DNA of 64,000 nt from Daphnia carinata (taxonomy: Eukaryota > Arthropoda > Branchiopoda > Diplostraca > Daphniidae), in contig NC_081333.1 of NCBI RefSeq assembly GCF_022539665.2, positions 4,958,971 to 5,022,970 on the forward strand, given 5' to 3'. Shown in pieces: positions 1 to 12,111 of this stretch. A program made the position numbers and the translations under genes. The first letter of the stretch is position 1. The number at the start of each line of letters is the position of its first letter. Below the pieces are notes generated by a model. It was not told the origin of the DNA, searched no databases, and worked only from the letters and a program-made list of their open reading frames with translations.

Positions 1-1685
1 GAGAAAATCCGCGGTGCTCCATGAAGTAACGTATGGTGGTTCTGCAGCCTTTTTCTTCACAGTGCCTTTTTAGGTAGCATTCGCGAATTCGGTGGCCGAT
101 GCGGAGACATCTAAGGCAGCACTTGATCTCGTGGACGACATTCACTCGCTCGTTTAGGGACATGGCAATGAAAACATCGCATTTCGCTAAGGTATGCGGT
201 CTCTTGCATACCGCACAGGGACGTTTTGACACTGCATTTTCGGCTGCGCTGTGCAGAACCGTTTCTTCTAACTTTTCAGAAAGGAAGGCCTTCGTTTCAA
301 CCGGGCACCCCGTGGACTAAACGCCAGGGCGAGTATATTTCGTCCGACCAGGGCCCTTGTCTGATTTTCGATCGTTGCTTGCCGAAGTAAAGAGCGGGTG
401 TTTCACGACCATTTCAGCTTTGACTACATCGTGCAGCCAGCAGTCAAAGTCTTCGAATGGGAGGCTCTTTGGATATGCTTTAACGATTTTCTTGCCCCAC
501 TTGCCTTTGATGTCATCTGGAAGTTTGTCGATGAGGGTAGACAACAATGCGGATGATCCGAGGGCGGCGCTGCAGTTTATGGTGCGTAGGGAGGCTGCGG
601 CGCCCCTTAACGTTGAACTTAAGTCTAGCAAAGACTTGTAGTCTCGGGAAGTTTTCAGGGCAGGAAGGGAAGTGATGATACCGATGTACGAGTCCGCGAG
701 TACATGAGGGTGGCCAAACAGTTGCTCTAGTTGCTCCAGTGCTTCTTCGTAGAGCGCTGTGCTGTTAAGGCAGTCTCCCAGGAATCTGTGGACGGTGGGA
801 GCGAGGCAGTGCCGTAATAGGGCCATTTTATCGGTCGTCGAAAAGTCCGGATTGCTCTCTACTTATTCGCCATTTCATCGGGTCACCATTAAATGGCTCC
901 AGGTCAATCTTTGGTGGAAGAAAGAGTAGCGATAGGTGACGGTCCTTTCGGTCGTTGCTAGATGTTAGTGACATGTGACTGTACCATTCCTCAGGTTTCT
1001 GTCTATGCATCTCGGGTGGACGCAGACCATCTGATGTTTTGAAGGGGAGACTCTCAGGTGGAAGCACGGCGGCGCTTGTCTTTTCGGGTGATGGAGTGGG
1101 ATCGCTCCAGTTGAGCACAGATTGCCTATTCGTCTGTTCCAAAAGTTTGATGCGGTCAAACATACTTTCCATTGCCACTGTGTGTTCTTCAGGCAATGCT
1201 TTTTGCTCACGCTCGTAGCGGCGTCATCGTTCAAGCTTCATGGTCTCTTGACGTCGCTGGTTTGTCTGCCACTCGTTGCTCAACTGCTGGATCTTTGCTT
1301 GGGCTTCGGCTAGCTCGCGGGTTTGAGCTAAGACGCTCTGCTGTGATTGTTTTAGAGTTTCTTCAAGCTGCCAGCGTTCCTCTCGTTCTTCTAGCAGACG
1401 CAAAAGTAGTTCAATTTGGGATTGAGTAGAAACCTGTGAGACGGAGGAGACGGCGTCATCGTCTGCGCGGTGCTGCTCGTATGGCGTTACAACTGCTTTG
1501 GCGGCTAAATCGGCCTCTGCTGGAGTGATAACGTTCACTTGTGTTATTCCAGTATGGTGTCGTAGGCTTTGAGATTTGGAGCTAAAGGATTGAACAAATG
1601 AAGCTCGATGTTCGAGATATTCTTCGATTCTTGTCACCCCACACAGCACACTGCTGCCCTTTAGACAACCATTTTCGGTCCTCAC
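1..1685 (-). pseudogene. BEL/Pao retrotransposon gag, degraded, runs off the left edge
   Basis: Reading leftwards on the minus strand there is first a charged coiled-coil segment rich in Glu, Gln and Arg (about 1685-1224). Next comes the start of a DUF1759-type Pao gag domain, with a LEPFNGDPMKW motif near 880-910. The rest of that domain follows (826-317), and then two zinc knuckles near 230-80, seen as CAVCKRPHTLAKC and CLRCLRIGHRIREC. This domain order is known for BEL/Pao gag. The three stretches lie in different frames or are separated by stops near 1230, 830 and 317, so the gene is broken. The protease, RT and integrase would lie beyond position 1. The frame is open upstream of 1685 to about 1820, so the true start is unclear. 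Family call is firm; inactivity is inferred from the frame breaks. Confidence 0.85.
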
Positions 1686-1872
1686 TGGACCACTAGGACG
1701 TACATAAGACGCGTTGAAATTCTTAGATGACGTGTTTTGGCTGCCTTCTGTACATTTAGATGTCCGGCAGTAACGTTGCCCGTGTGCGTCTTTAACCAGT
1801 CGTCCACAACGAGTTTAGGCGGTGAGCTGGACCACTTTTGGACCGCTTAATGATATCATTTTAAAAGTTTTG

Positions 1873-1932
1873 TCTGTGGCTGGTATCGAACTCGGGTCTC
1901 CCGCATCACTGTCGGACGCTCTTTCCACTAGA
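1873..1932 (-). repeat. tRNA-like SINE head, copy 1
   Basis: On the minus strand a box-A-like segment (TAGTGGAAAGAGCG) is followed about 30 bases later by a box-B-like GAGTTCGATACC. The core TGCGGGAGACC recurs with similar spacing at 6190-6256 on the plus strand. The T-arm does not pair, so this is more likely a SINE or tRNA relic than a working tRNA. Confidence 0.5.
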
Positions 1933-2330
1933 CATACTTATAAATGTCACAATTTTCAAGCAATACAATAGAAACATAGAAAAATGCTTAAGTTTTTTTC
2001 GACAACAGGCCACAAAAAAAATTTTAAACATAAAGTTAAAATCGAAATTAAGTTAGACCCTCGATCCTTCAAAAGTAATTTTTTTAGATTTTGAAACTTA
2101 ATTATGATTTGTAAATATTTTATGAAAATGAATTATTTGAGATAATAGTTCTACCATAACTAATGCTTGTTTTGAGCATATTTTATGCTAAATAAAATAT
2201 ATTTTTCTAACTCCCGTATTTCATGGAATTTACATATCAATTTACTTACTATTTTAGTTGTAAAGAATAAAATTTGAACATTCTACGTTTGAATTTCATG
2301 TATGTCAAAACTGGCAACACAGGATTTGGC
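1933..2330. other. AT-rich spacer, no gene seen
   Basis: AT-rich DNA between the tRNA-like repeat and the MULE relic. No coding similarity or clear repeat ends were recognised. It may include the decayed left end of the MULE relic. Confidence 0.4.
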
Positions 2331-2334
2331 CAAA

Positions 2335-5300
2335 TGTGGGACTAAAGAAGTCAGAAAAAGATGTGACTTTCCTGGACAACATCAGCAACAGCATAATGAA
2401 ATTTTGAAAACTAAAGTTCTCATTACCGACAAGGATTGCCGCGAATTGGCATCTGTTCAATAGCTCTTCCCATCCGCAACCAGTCTTTTGTGCCATTTCC
2501 ACGTATTATGTGCAGTGGATAAACGTGTGGAAAAAGCACATCTATTGCTGGACCAAAGGGAGGAGATATACGAATCATTCAGAGCCGCAGTGCATTTGCA
2601 TTCTGAAATGGACCTAATACACAAATCGTATAAGCTCTGCAATATCGGTAAGAAAAATTATAAATGTTACTTAAATATTTTATGCTAATTCTTGAAAATA
2701 CTTCAATAGAACACGACGGGCTCGGTGATTATTTTGCCACTTACTGGTTTAAAACACCAGAGCTGTGGGCGATGTGCTACCGCCTTTCGGTCTTCGGTAT
2801 GGGAAATAATACTACGAATCGCCTTGAAAGGTATTACCCTTTTCTAAATAATTACAATATTCTTCCTGTAAAAAGAAACATTAAAAATTTTTTTTTGGGA
2901 ACAGATTCCATTCCACAATAAAAAGACCTACCTAACTTACAACATCAACAAGTTATGTTCCCGGAACTCATACAAATTCTTCTAGACATACTTCTGCTCC
3001 GCCTTGATGACCGGAATAAAAGAACGTTGACGTGTAGCATCAAGTTCGCTACGAAAAAGCCGCATCCCATCCTATGCAGAGTGTTTGACATATTCACGCC
3101 TTATGCAGCTAAACTTGTTGAAGAGGAACTCTATTTTCCAAAGACATCCTACACTGCATACAAGGTATTGTGAAAAAAAGATAAATTTTTATTAAACGTT
3201 ACCTCAAAGTTAATTACAGGAACATTCGGCGTACAAATTACATCATGCTCCAATACGTATGAAGTTTCCGAGACACTCAACGAGTGCAACTGCACCTTCT
3301 CAACGTGGTGTGGTTAACCCTGTCGTCACATTCTTTTCGTTACTCTGCAAGACAAAAAAGAACTACCTGTGCAAGCATACAATCAACGCTGGCTCTAAGA
3401 AGCAACCGAAGCGCTAAAATTATTTCGAATGGAGTCATCGTCAACTTTATCAATATAACAATTACTTATCTTATAGGAAGATTATCCTGAAAACACTTCA
3501 TCTGAAAACTTTAGTTCTCCGATGATTTCCAGGAGACATTTCAATAAAACGTCATACACCAGAGAAGCAATGTTTTCCGAAGCGAACTTACTGGCACGTT
3601 CGCTCGCAAATACAATGCAAGATTTGCCTTTGCCTGTGTTTAAGGGATATCTTCGCTTAATGCAACAGCTTCACGAAGCAATAAGAAGCCATAAATTCGT
3701 CACTATAGTTGAAGGCAAACGTTAACTAGTGTAATTTTATAACTTAAACTGATTTGCGGTGAAATAGGACTGAAACGAAATAGGATTGGAGAAATAGGAC
3801 TGAAAATTTCCAGTCCTATTTCTACCGGAGAAATAGGACTGGGAGAAATAGGACTGACTTTTAAAAACTTTTAGGGCAGTCCTATTTTTCCTCGGCATTA
3901 GCCCTATTTCTCCTTAGAAATAGTCCTATTTCATTTACTTTTTTCCAGTAGGAACGATGAGCCTCCAAACCGGTACAGTAGCGTCGGTTTATATCCATTT
4001 CCCTTTTTGAAAAACCGATGGCGTTAATTCACACTTAAATGGTTCACAAAACATTTATCTTTTATCCTATTTTAATTTAAATTGCTGGGGAACATGAATT
4101 ATGTTGAATCTAATAGAGTTCGTTTAATAAAATACTATTAGAGCAAAATCAGAATATGTAAGAATAGCTGTATATAATGTAAAGATAGTTGTATAAAATA
4201 GTAAAACATTAGTGCAATTGGAAAAGTTGGTTATGACCACATAAAGTGCAATATAAGTAATAAATATTTCTGTAGGATGTCTAATAGTATTTTGTTAAAT
4301 GAACTCTATTAAATACAATATAGTTGTTGAGAAATACAAAGTGGCGCTCCATGTCACCATGCGCACCATGTCATCAATGTACCCCTACTTATCATCTGAA
4401 TTTTCCTGTAAAGCTCAATCAGACAATAAAATGAGTGATCTCAAAGCTTCCTTTCCATCAATAGTTCATGTTCTCCTGCAATTAATATTAAAATAGGATA
4501 AGAAAAAAAAGTTTGTGAATCATTTAACTAATGGGTGAAACTGGAAATTTTCAGTCCTATTTCACCGGCTACCCTTAAACTTAAACCATTAAATTAAGTG
4601 TACTATTTCATTTCAGATGATCAGCCTATTCCAGAATTTTTGCCTATGATAAACTAAGATCCTAAAATGCTCCAACAAATTGCGTTAATAGTTTATTCGA
4701 CGGATTCACTATTACAGGAAGTCATTACCGAAATGGAAGATGGTGATTTCTTCCGCAAATTCATGGACAATCCTGCGTCTGCTGAAACTCCTGCGTCTGC
4801 TGAAATTCCCGCTTATGCTGAAATTCCCGCGTCTTCTTAAACTCCTGCATCTGCTGAAACTCCTGTGACTGCTGAAATTCCTGCTACTGCTCATGTGGCA
4901 CTAGATCCAGCTCCAGTTGACCTTGTAGCAACCGATCAAGCGAAAAAGCGAAAAATCAGAGATGTTGAGTTGGCTGAACTCAAGCTGCAAAACTTCAAGC
5001 CAAAAACAGGGCGACCAAGGAAAACAAAGAGACTCGATAACTATAAAATTACACCTGCCAGATTCACCATCAAATCAGCAACTGAGAAATCTAGAGGTAA
5101 GACATGTTATAAGTATTTTTCTATAAAAAATAGTTTAACATACCTTTGAACCGAAACAGTGTTTTTGACATGGGTTATTGGAAGCGAGAAGGCTGCTGAA
5201 ATTCTTCGACTAGTGGAAGAACATGACATCAACCCTATGCCTGACATGGTTATCAACGCACTCACAGAAGAGGACGTAGTAGTAGAACTTCCAAAATTTC

Positions 5301-5600
5301 AGAAATTATTTACGGAGGAAACCTGGATAGCCACAATAAGCTTGAGTAAGTTAGCAGTGAAACATGTTAATTTTTACAACAAAAATAATCTTTAATATAA
5401 TACTTCCTTACAGTAGATTTTAAGAAAAAACATCCCATATGGGGTGACTGTAAGAAGAATATTAATAAAACCACACCCAATGTCGTGCTCTGTGACAGTT
5501 GCCTGGAATGGTGTCACTGGGCTTGTAAATATTAAAAAACAATCTGACTTGGCCAAATATTTCAAGTGTTCCACATGTGGTGCCTTGTTTACACTGTGAC
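2335..5600 (+). pseudogene. Decayed MULE-type transposase gene with PHD-like tail
   Basis: Fragments in order on the plus strand match a Mutator-like transposase. A VLITDKDCRELA stretch carries the second catalytic Asp (about 2418-2455). It is followed by a C-x-H motif in LLCHFHVL (about 2480-2510). A GNNTTNRLER segment (about 2805-2835) holds the likely catalytic Glu. A C-terminal region with TPYAAKLVEEEL lies near 3100-3130. After the 823-bp insertion (3751-4573) the frame resumes with a basic GRPRKTKR segment near 5010, and ends in a half PHD/zinc motif (VVLCDSCLEWCHWAC, about 5480-5525). The catalytic Asp nearest the N-terminus was not found. Stops and frame changes are numerous. Several AG/GT borders suggest it was once spliced. 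The family call rests on motif order; the exact ends are unknown. Confidence 0.6.
3751..4573. mobile_element. 823-bp non-autonomous MULE-like element with 8-bp target duplication
   Basis: The element is flanked by the direct repeat CTTAAACT (3743-3750 and 4574-4581). Its ends are imperfect inverted repeats: left GATTTGCGGTGAAATAGG, right complement GGTAGCCGGTGAAATAGG. The left end is an array of GAGAAATAGGACTG-type units in direct and then inverted orientation (3757-3945). The interior is AT-rich, with no convincing gene. It interrupts the MULE relic around it. Its ends closely resemble those of the element at 23172-27633. Confidence 0.8.
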
Positions 5601-6005
5601 TCTGTTTTGCATATTTGCCATATTTGAAAGAAAACTGTTATGACTGAATATGTTAAGCATAAATATTTACCGTGCGACTAAAGCGTCTGCTGTATTATTG
5701 ATACATCATAAACATCGTTGTGACTTCGTTAAAATAGGTGGAATTGTATTGCAGTCCCAATCTAGTTAATTTTTCTTTAGTATTTAGAAATAGGCAAATT
5801 ATACATTACATAAAAAAAGTTAAGCGAAACTATGGCAGAAAAAACATATATATACAGATGCACACAAAATAACCATTTAATTTTATAACTCTTCAAGGAG
5901 TTACAAAATTATATTACAATTATTATTATGTCAATATATATTGTTGAAATTAACGAATTAGACGTTAGAACAACTAGTATAGCGTGGTGAAGCTTTTATT
6001 ATAAC
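5601..6005. other. AT-rich spacer, no gene seen
   Basis: AT-rich sequence following the PHD-like tail. No coding or repeat structure was recognised apart from the target duplication TTATAAC at 5999-6005, which belongs to the next element. Confidence 0.4.
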
Positions 6006-6730
6006 CAGAGTCATAGAAACCTGGTTGCTCTACGCGTTAATGCTACAAGGGTTTGTGGTGACTTGTGGTCCCAATTTGACCGATTTTATGGGTGGAGCTG
6101 GCAGCGACAAAGAGCCATCTGTTGACTAGAATTAGAGATATCCTGACATCCAAAAAGAAAACCATAAGAAAACGACGTATAACTTAAGCTGAAAGGCCTT
6201 GTGGAAAGCACCTCCGGTTGCAGTGCGGGAGACCGGTGTTCGAATCTAGCCGTTGCATTTTCTTTTTTCCATTTCCTAACGTATGCTGGCCACGCGCTGC
6301 GCTAGGTTCCACTTTCTACTGTTTTTCACTCATTGCAATTCTGTATTAAAATTTTATATTACGTAATTTTATATTAGTATTAAATCTATTAAGCCTCTCT
6401 GACAATTAACTTATTTGCGCAAGAAGTATTGCGCGCTGACAGGCCGTTATTGTAGTAGGCCATGCTTGAAAGACACGCTTGACTTGGCCATCCGACTACT
6501 CTAAGTACAAACCGCTGGAGTAAAGTACTAAGTACTTCCCCCTCGTTTGGCGGGTCTGCTATGATTGGCTGTCGACATTTTGGCAGGACATAGCCCATTG
6601 ATTGGGGACATGTAGTACTCCACCGAAACCGCTAGGTTCGCTATTTAACTGCCAGAATTGGACCACAAGTCACCACAAACCCTTGTAGCATTTACACACA
6701 GCGTAGGTCAACCAGGTTTCTATGACTCTG
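6006..6730. mobile_element. 725-bp inverted-repeat element (MITE)
   Basis: The terminal inverted repeats are about 80 bp and begin CAGAGTCATAGAAACCTGG at 6006 and as the complement ending at 6730. They contain a shared TACAAGGGTTTGTGGTGA block. A 7-bp direct repeat TTATAAC flanks it (5999-6005, 6731-6737). There is no transposase. A tRNA-like segment lies inside at about 6190-6256. The superfamily is not certain. Confidence 0.75.
6190..6256 (+). repeat. tRNA-like SINE head, copy 2
   Basis: It contains TGCGGGAGACC followed by the box-B-like GTGTTCGAATC. It shares GGAAAG, TCCG, CAGTG and GCGGGAGACC in the same order with the minus-strand copy at 1873-1932. It lies inside the 725-bp inverted-repeat element. 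Confidence 0.5.
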
Positions 6731-6839
6731 TTATAACTGATCATAGAGACGGAAGACAGTCACACTATATACCCGACTACCATGCAGACGACAGTCTAAA
6801 AGGGTAGAGTAAGGGCGTCATTTAAAGGAAGACTCTGCC

Positions 6840-9165
6840 TGCCTGTTTTTCAACACCCACTCAAGCATGACAACAACATTAATGTCTTCTCATAGCTTTA
6901 CAAATCTTGGTCCACTAAGCGCCTTCGTAAGAATGTCAGCGAGCTGCACATCTGTGTTGATATAGGTGACGTCAACCACTTGATCTTCTTGCAAAACACG
7001 GATGAAATAAAACATCACGTCAATGTGTTTGGTTCGTTGATGGAACTCCACGTTCTTTACTAGTTTGATGGAAGACTTGTTGTCACAAACTAGAGTAGTT
7101 GGTGCAGATTGGTGTAGGCCAAAGTCCTGGAGAAGACGTCTCATCCAAACAACTTCCTTGGCGGCTCTGGCGGCTGCAACATATTCGGACTCGGTTGTAG
7201 ACAAAGAGACACATTTTTGACGTTGACTTTTCCAGCTTACTGGACCTCCATTCAGTAGAAGGACAACTCCGGTCGTTGACCGCCTTTCGGCTAGGTTTGA
7301 GGCAAAATCAGCGTCAGTATAAACTAGAAGAACATTTTGGGAATCGAAATTTCCAAAAACGATTCCATGACTCATGGTCCCTTTCAGGTAGGAAAAAATG
7401 CGTTTAACTGCCTACCAATGGGCCTGGGTTGGCGAGCTAGAGAATAGTGACACCTGGCTAACAGCGAAGGCTACATCAGGTCTCGTGCACGTGATAGTAG
7501 AGATCCAACAGCTTCACGATATGGCTCCAACAGCGTCTGATTAGTCGGCGAGTCACTCCCACGTTTTCGTGACAGGCGTGTGAAGGGATCAGCAGAAACG
7601 ATGCGCATGCTGCAGTCGGAAAGGCTAAATTTTTCCAGAAGTCGCTTAATGTAGTTTTCTTGAGAAATGTGAATTGTTTTCTTAAATCTGTTCCGAACAA
7701 TCTGAATGCCAACAAAACAATCAGCAGGACCAGATGTCATTTCAAAATGCTTGGCTAGAAAATCCACCACACTGGCAAGTATTGAAGAATGACTAATGCA
7801 AATTAAACCATCGTCGACCCAGATCGCGATCATCGTTAAACAGTTTTCTTCTTTGAGAACATACACACACTGATCTGCACAACTTTGAACAAAACCGAAA
7901 CTCGTGAGAAAACCGTGAAACATCAGGTTCCAGGCCCTTGAAGCCTGTTTAAGTCCGTATAGGCTCCAATTCAGCTTGCAGACTTTCTCTTCATGACCGT
8001 GAGAAACAAATTCCTCAGGCTGAGCCATATACAATTCTTCGTCTAAATCTCCATTCCAAAACGCAGTCTTGACATCGAACTGCAACATCTCAAGGTCCAA
8101 AACAGCAGCTATGGAAAGAAGAGCACGTAGTGATTCATATTTTACAACTGGTGAGAAAGTTTCGTGAAAGTCAATTCCAGGACGCTGAGTAAAACCTTTG
8201 GCGACGAGTCTGGCTTTAAACCGACGGACTTCTCCATCTCCATCCAGTTTTAACTTGTATACCATCTATTTTGAATAGCTTGTCTACCAGAAGGTAGGGT
8301 CGTCAGTGTCCAGGTTTGGTTTTAATTAACGAATTCATCCCTTCCTTCATTGCCATTGCCCATTGGTCTGCTTGAGGAGACTTTAGAGCGTTCTTGAAAT
8401 CTTTCGGCTCTTCTACGACACCCACTGCGAATTTTGCGTAGAACTTGTTTGTTGACTCATCAATCCATCTCACAGGTGGCCTTCGTATTCTTTTCCCGAG
8501 AGAGGGCTCTTTGTTTGGTTGGTCTTAAAATCGCCGGCCAACTCTTCAGTGTTGACCTCTTCATGGCTCAGTGTTACAATTTCTTGAGACTCCCTGGGTA
8601 GCTAGGGGGACTCTTAGCTTAGCTAGGGCTCTTCCTCCTGGGTGCTATCTGGTTTAACGGATACGTAAGGTTGAGCGGTTTGCGACAGCCTTATTTCCTT
8701 TTCGAAACAACAATTCGCCACAAGATCAAAAATGCTGCTTGACTGCTCAACTTCAACGGCTCGATCATCCAGTTCTTGAAAAACGACGTCTCTAGAAATA
8801 AAAACTTTTCGGCTTACAGGGTCCCAGGCCCTGAAAGCTTTTTGTGTTTCACAATAGCCAACATGATGACATTTTACTGCTTTTGGATCAAACTTGCCTC
8901 TTTTTTCCTTAGGAATATGTACAAATACCGTATATCCAAAAACTCTGATGTAAGAAACATTGGGCCTCACACCTTTCCATACTTCATAGGGTGTTCTTCC
9001 TTCGACCGTTTGGGTTGCCACACGGTTAAGCAAATAGACAGCACAGTAGGATGCTTCAGCCCAGAGCTCTAGCGGCAGGGAAGAAGAATGAAGCATACTT
9101 CTTGCTGATTCCAACACCGCTCTATTGAGTCTTTCTGATACTCCATTTTGTTCTGGATTATAGGG
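6840..9165 (-). pseudogene. Copia-type pol: integrase C-part, reverse transcriptase, RNase H
   Basis: From high to low coordinates on the minus strand: an integrase core end with PYNPEQNGVSERLNR (about 9165-9110) and the Copia-typical region after it (to about 8623). Next is a shifted linker with the W-A-M-x-E-M motif (about 8500-8300). Then the RT with FDVKTAFWNGDLDEELYM (about 8085-8030) and a WVDD box in place of YVDD (about 7815). Last comes RNase H with YTDADFA and STTESEYVAA (about 7325-7170), ending near 6890. Frame breaks fall near 8270-8620 and 7380-7470. The gag, the protease and the first integrase catalytic residues are missing because a BEL/Pao LTR starts at 9166, immediately behind the integrase. 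Inactive. Confidence 0.9.
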
Positions 9166-10181
9166 TGTCGGAAAATCCGACGTCCGACCCACAGTCAGGG
9201 GTCCAGGCCGGGGCAATAACAGGAGATTTGGGTGAGAACCCGGTGGACGGAGAGACGGAAGCCCCAGGCGGACAAATCCAGCCGAGTTCTGCGACTTAAA
9301 ACCGACCCACCGTACGACGGACTAAGGGTTAAGCGTGGCCGGGGGTAAAGACCACCGCACCGCATGATTGAATAATGAAAGACCGGGAACCCATATTATC
9401 ATATTGAAATATGTTAACGACTTTCCCATCTACATGGAACGGTCTCTAGCGACGAAAGACGGAATCGAATATTAAAAACCAGCGGCAGGAAGAAGGATGG
9501 TACCCGCAGGAAAATCCCTTCGAGCATCGGAAAGGGGAAGGTTGAAGTGTCGCAGGAAGGGGTTATCCCGCGGTCAGAAGAAAGAAGAATCAGAGGCGGC
9601 CTCTGGACCAGCGCTTAAACTTATGTTCCATTAATTATGTTTAACTGTCAACCGTGGATTTTTGTATGGGTATATGAGGGCCACTCATTCCCGGATAATA
9701 CACACATTTTTGCACCGAAGCGGCTCACTTCTCTTAATTTAAGGTAGCCCTTTTTTAGTGTTTTTTGGTGTGCCTTGTTGTGTCTTTGAGTGTCCGCCGT
9801 TGTCGCTGTCCTACTGCGGCCCCACGTTGCCGTCCGCCTCCTGCCACCCACCTGCAGCCGCGTCGCATCGAGATCTCAAGCACCCCCGGAACCTCCTCTG
9901 CTAAATCTACAAGTAATTATATTTTTTTCCTGTTCCATTTACGAATCATTTTTTCCTAGGTACGGTTCTTTTTGGCGCTGTAATGTGCCACAGCCCATAA
10001 ACCTGCCCCACCTCCCGGTCGTGTTCCCCATAAGGGACCTTCCGTCTACAATTAACGGCAACTCCCAATCGAGACGCCGCCTAAAAATACGCTGGCTCCT
10101 TACAAGGGCTAGGCCTCACCAGACCACCCGCCAAATCACAACCCTGAGTCGACAGTCTCCGACGGTGGAAGATATTCCACA
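9166..10181 (+). repeat. 5' LTR of a BEL/Pao element inserted into Copia
   Basis: It begins TGTCGGAAAATCCGACG exactly where the Copia integrase frame is cut and ends in CA at 10181. It is followed by a TTTGGTCCTTCGAACCGG leader of the kind seen after BEL/Pao LTRs. It is about 1 kb long. No matching 3' LTR is in the window, so the borders come from the junctions and the leader, not from a second copy. Confidence 0.6.
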
Positions 10182-12110
10182 TTTGGTCCTTCGAACCGGA
10201 GGGGCCGACCCAGAATTTAAAAAAAAAAACAAGCACACAACACAAAAATATATATATCCTTAATAAAAATAAAACACAAAACATTTTTTTCTCATTACAG
10301 TGTCGGATAGTCTCCTGACACAGCACCAGCACGCCGTGTTCGCACGGTTCCGAAGTCGGGCAAGATACCTCCTGGAGACTAGCCGTCTTCGGAGGGACAA
10401 AGAGGAAATCTTGAGGAGGTACAGGCGTTGGCAAGGTCAAGGACCTCGACCCCAATATTCCTTGCACCCAGGAACTGCTTCGCTATCGCCCCGGAATCAT
10501 CAACCTCCACCAAACCCCCGGCTGAACATGTACCAGAGCCGGCGACGGGGCCCCAGGAAACCCCGAAAAAATCCAAATTTTCCGCCAACACTCCCAGAAA
10601 GTGGAAGCGGATTGTGGAAGAAGAAAAGGTCAACAAGCAGCTCGCTCGGAAATTAGCGAAAACCGGGCTCTTGTCTTCATCAGACGAAGACGAAATTTTC
10701 CGCTCGCCGTATTCGGCTTAAACCTTTATATACTTGTTGTTGAACTTCGTTAATAAAGCACATCAAAGAAAAACATTAACCCGTTTTTTTCCTCGACATG
10801 TCAGCACCGAGCCGACCCAAAAGACCGACGGCAGCTCGACCAGCAGAAACGTCGGGCTCTTCGGCAACTCTCATAATGAGCAACGATTGAGCCATGTCGA
10901 AACCGAGATACGACGGCTGAGGGAGATGATGGTAGCCGAGGCCGCGGCATCTCATCAGATTCAGGCAAAATTAGACAAGTTAGAAGGGGAGATAGGGGAA
11001 AGAGCCCGCGGAGAGCTAGAAGCCCCGATACAGAATCGGGTAGAATAGTTAGAAAACAAGATTCAGGGCTACCAAGAAGTAGAACAAAGGATTGAATCTC
11101 TGACAGAGTTAATTAACACTATCAATGAGCGTAGTAACGGAGCGTTAAACTCCGTGGCCGAGTTAATGGAGCAGACCGGACAAAGCTCCTCTTGGGAGGA
11201 GCATATCCCGATGATCGTGGAGACCGTCAAGGAAGAAGTTAAAAACATCATTAACCAAGCAAAGGACGAGATCAGAGATCTACGAGAAGACAGCATGTCG
11301 GTGCAGGAGAATAGCCCGATCAGGCGGTCAGAACCGCTTCGCACGTTCTCACGGGCCGAGACTATCGGGGGTTCCAGGGTCGAGCTCTCGGAAGACAGGG
11401 AGTTTATCCGCAAGAGCTATTAGGAAGCATCGCTTTAGTGGATACCGACAAACAAAACAGGGAGCAATACTTGGACAGAGCTGAAGCCAGGTGGACAGCA
11501 ATAGTCGCCCTCAACGAAAGGCTCGGGCAAGTATCCACGGTCGCAGAGAAAGCGAAGGATCGGGATTTAGAAGATAAATACCGCAAGAAAATGAGGAGAC
11601 TTAGAGAAAAAATAAAAAGATCGAGGCGCAGTCGTCGGTAGTGAGAACTGCATTACCGTTGCCCACCTTTAATGGAGACATAAACGCATGGAAAGGATGA
11701 GAGTCATTTGGGCGACCTACGACCTCGATGTTAGACTAACGGAGGTCTTTTTTCAATACTTACGCCTCAGCTTGAAGGGGGAAAGCGGCGGAACTCATAA
11801 CTCTCCTCCACTTCGACGATAACCAGTTTCAAGCAGCGATGGAGTCCCGTTTTGGAGACCCCGAAAAATTAAAGACCACATTACATGAATGAGCTGAGAA
11901 GCCTCATAGCAAGCCGATTAGGCGAGTCCGCCACTATCGAGCAGCTTCAAGCCATGTTCGACGGACTTACCAACACCAAACTTGCCTTAGCGAGCCTCAA
12001 GGTCGATATGGGGAGCTACGGCTCGTATATTGCGGGCGATCTCCTGAAGGCCCTACCCCAGGAATTCAAACATAAAATGGGCTGACGCTTCAGACGGTTG
12101 GTTCGGAACC
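10182..12110 (+). pseudogene. BEL/Pao gag, degraded and truncated
   Basis: Leader sequence to about 10700, with short open stretches, leads into a gag frame from about 10734. A Glu/Arg-rich coiled coil is broken by an in-frame TAG at 11046-11048 and continues to 11423. A second coiled-coil stretch in another frame (11438-11641) follows. The Pao DUF1759 start LPLPTFNGDINAWKG lies at about 11655-11700, with the rest of that domain to about 12085 in shifted frames. The element ends abruptly near 12110, where a minus-strand ZSWIM8-like relic begins. All pol is lost. Clearly inactive. Confidence 0.8.
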
Positions 12111-12111
12111 G

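Noticed and set aside
8776-9072. Plus-strand open frame of 98 codons
   Set aside because: Antisense shadow of the Copia integrase region.
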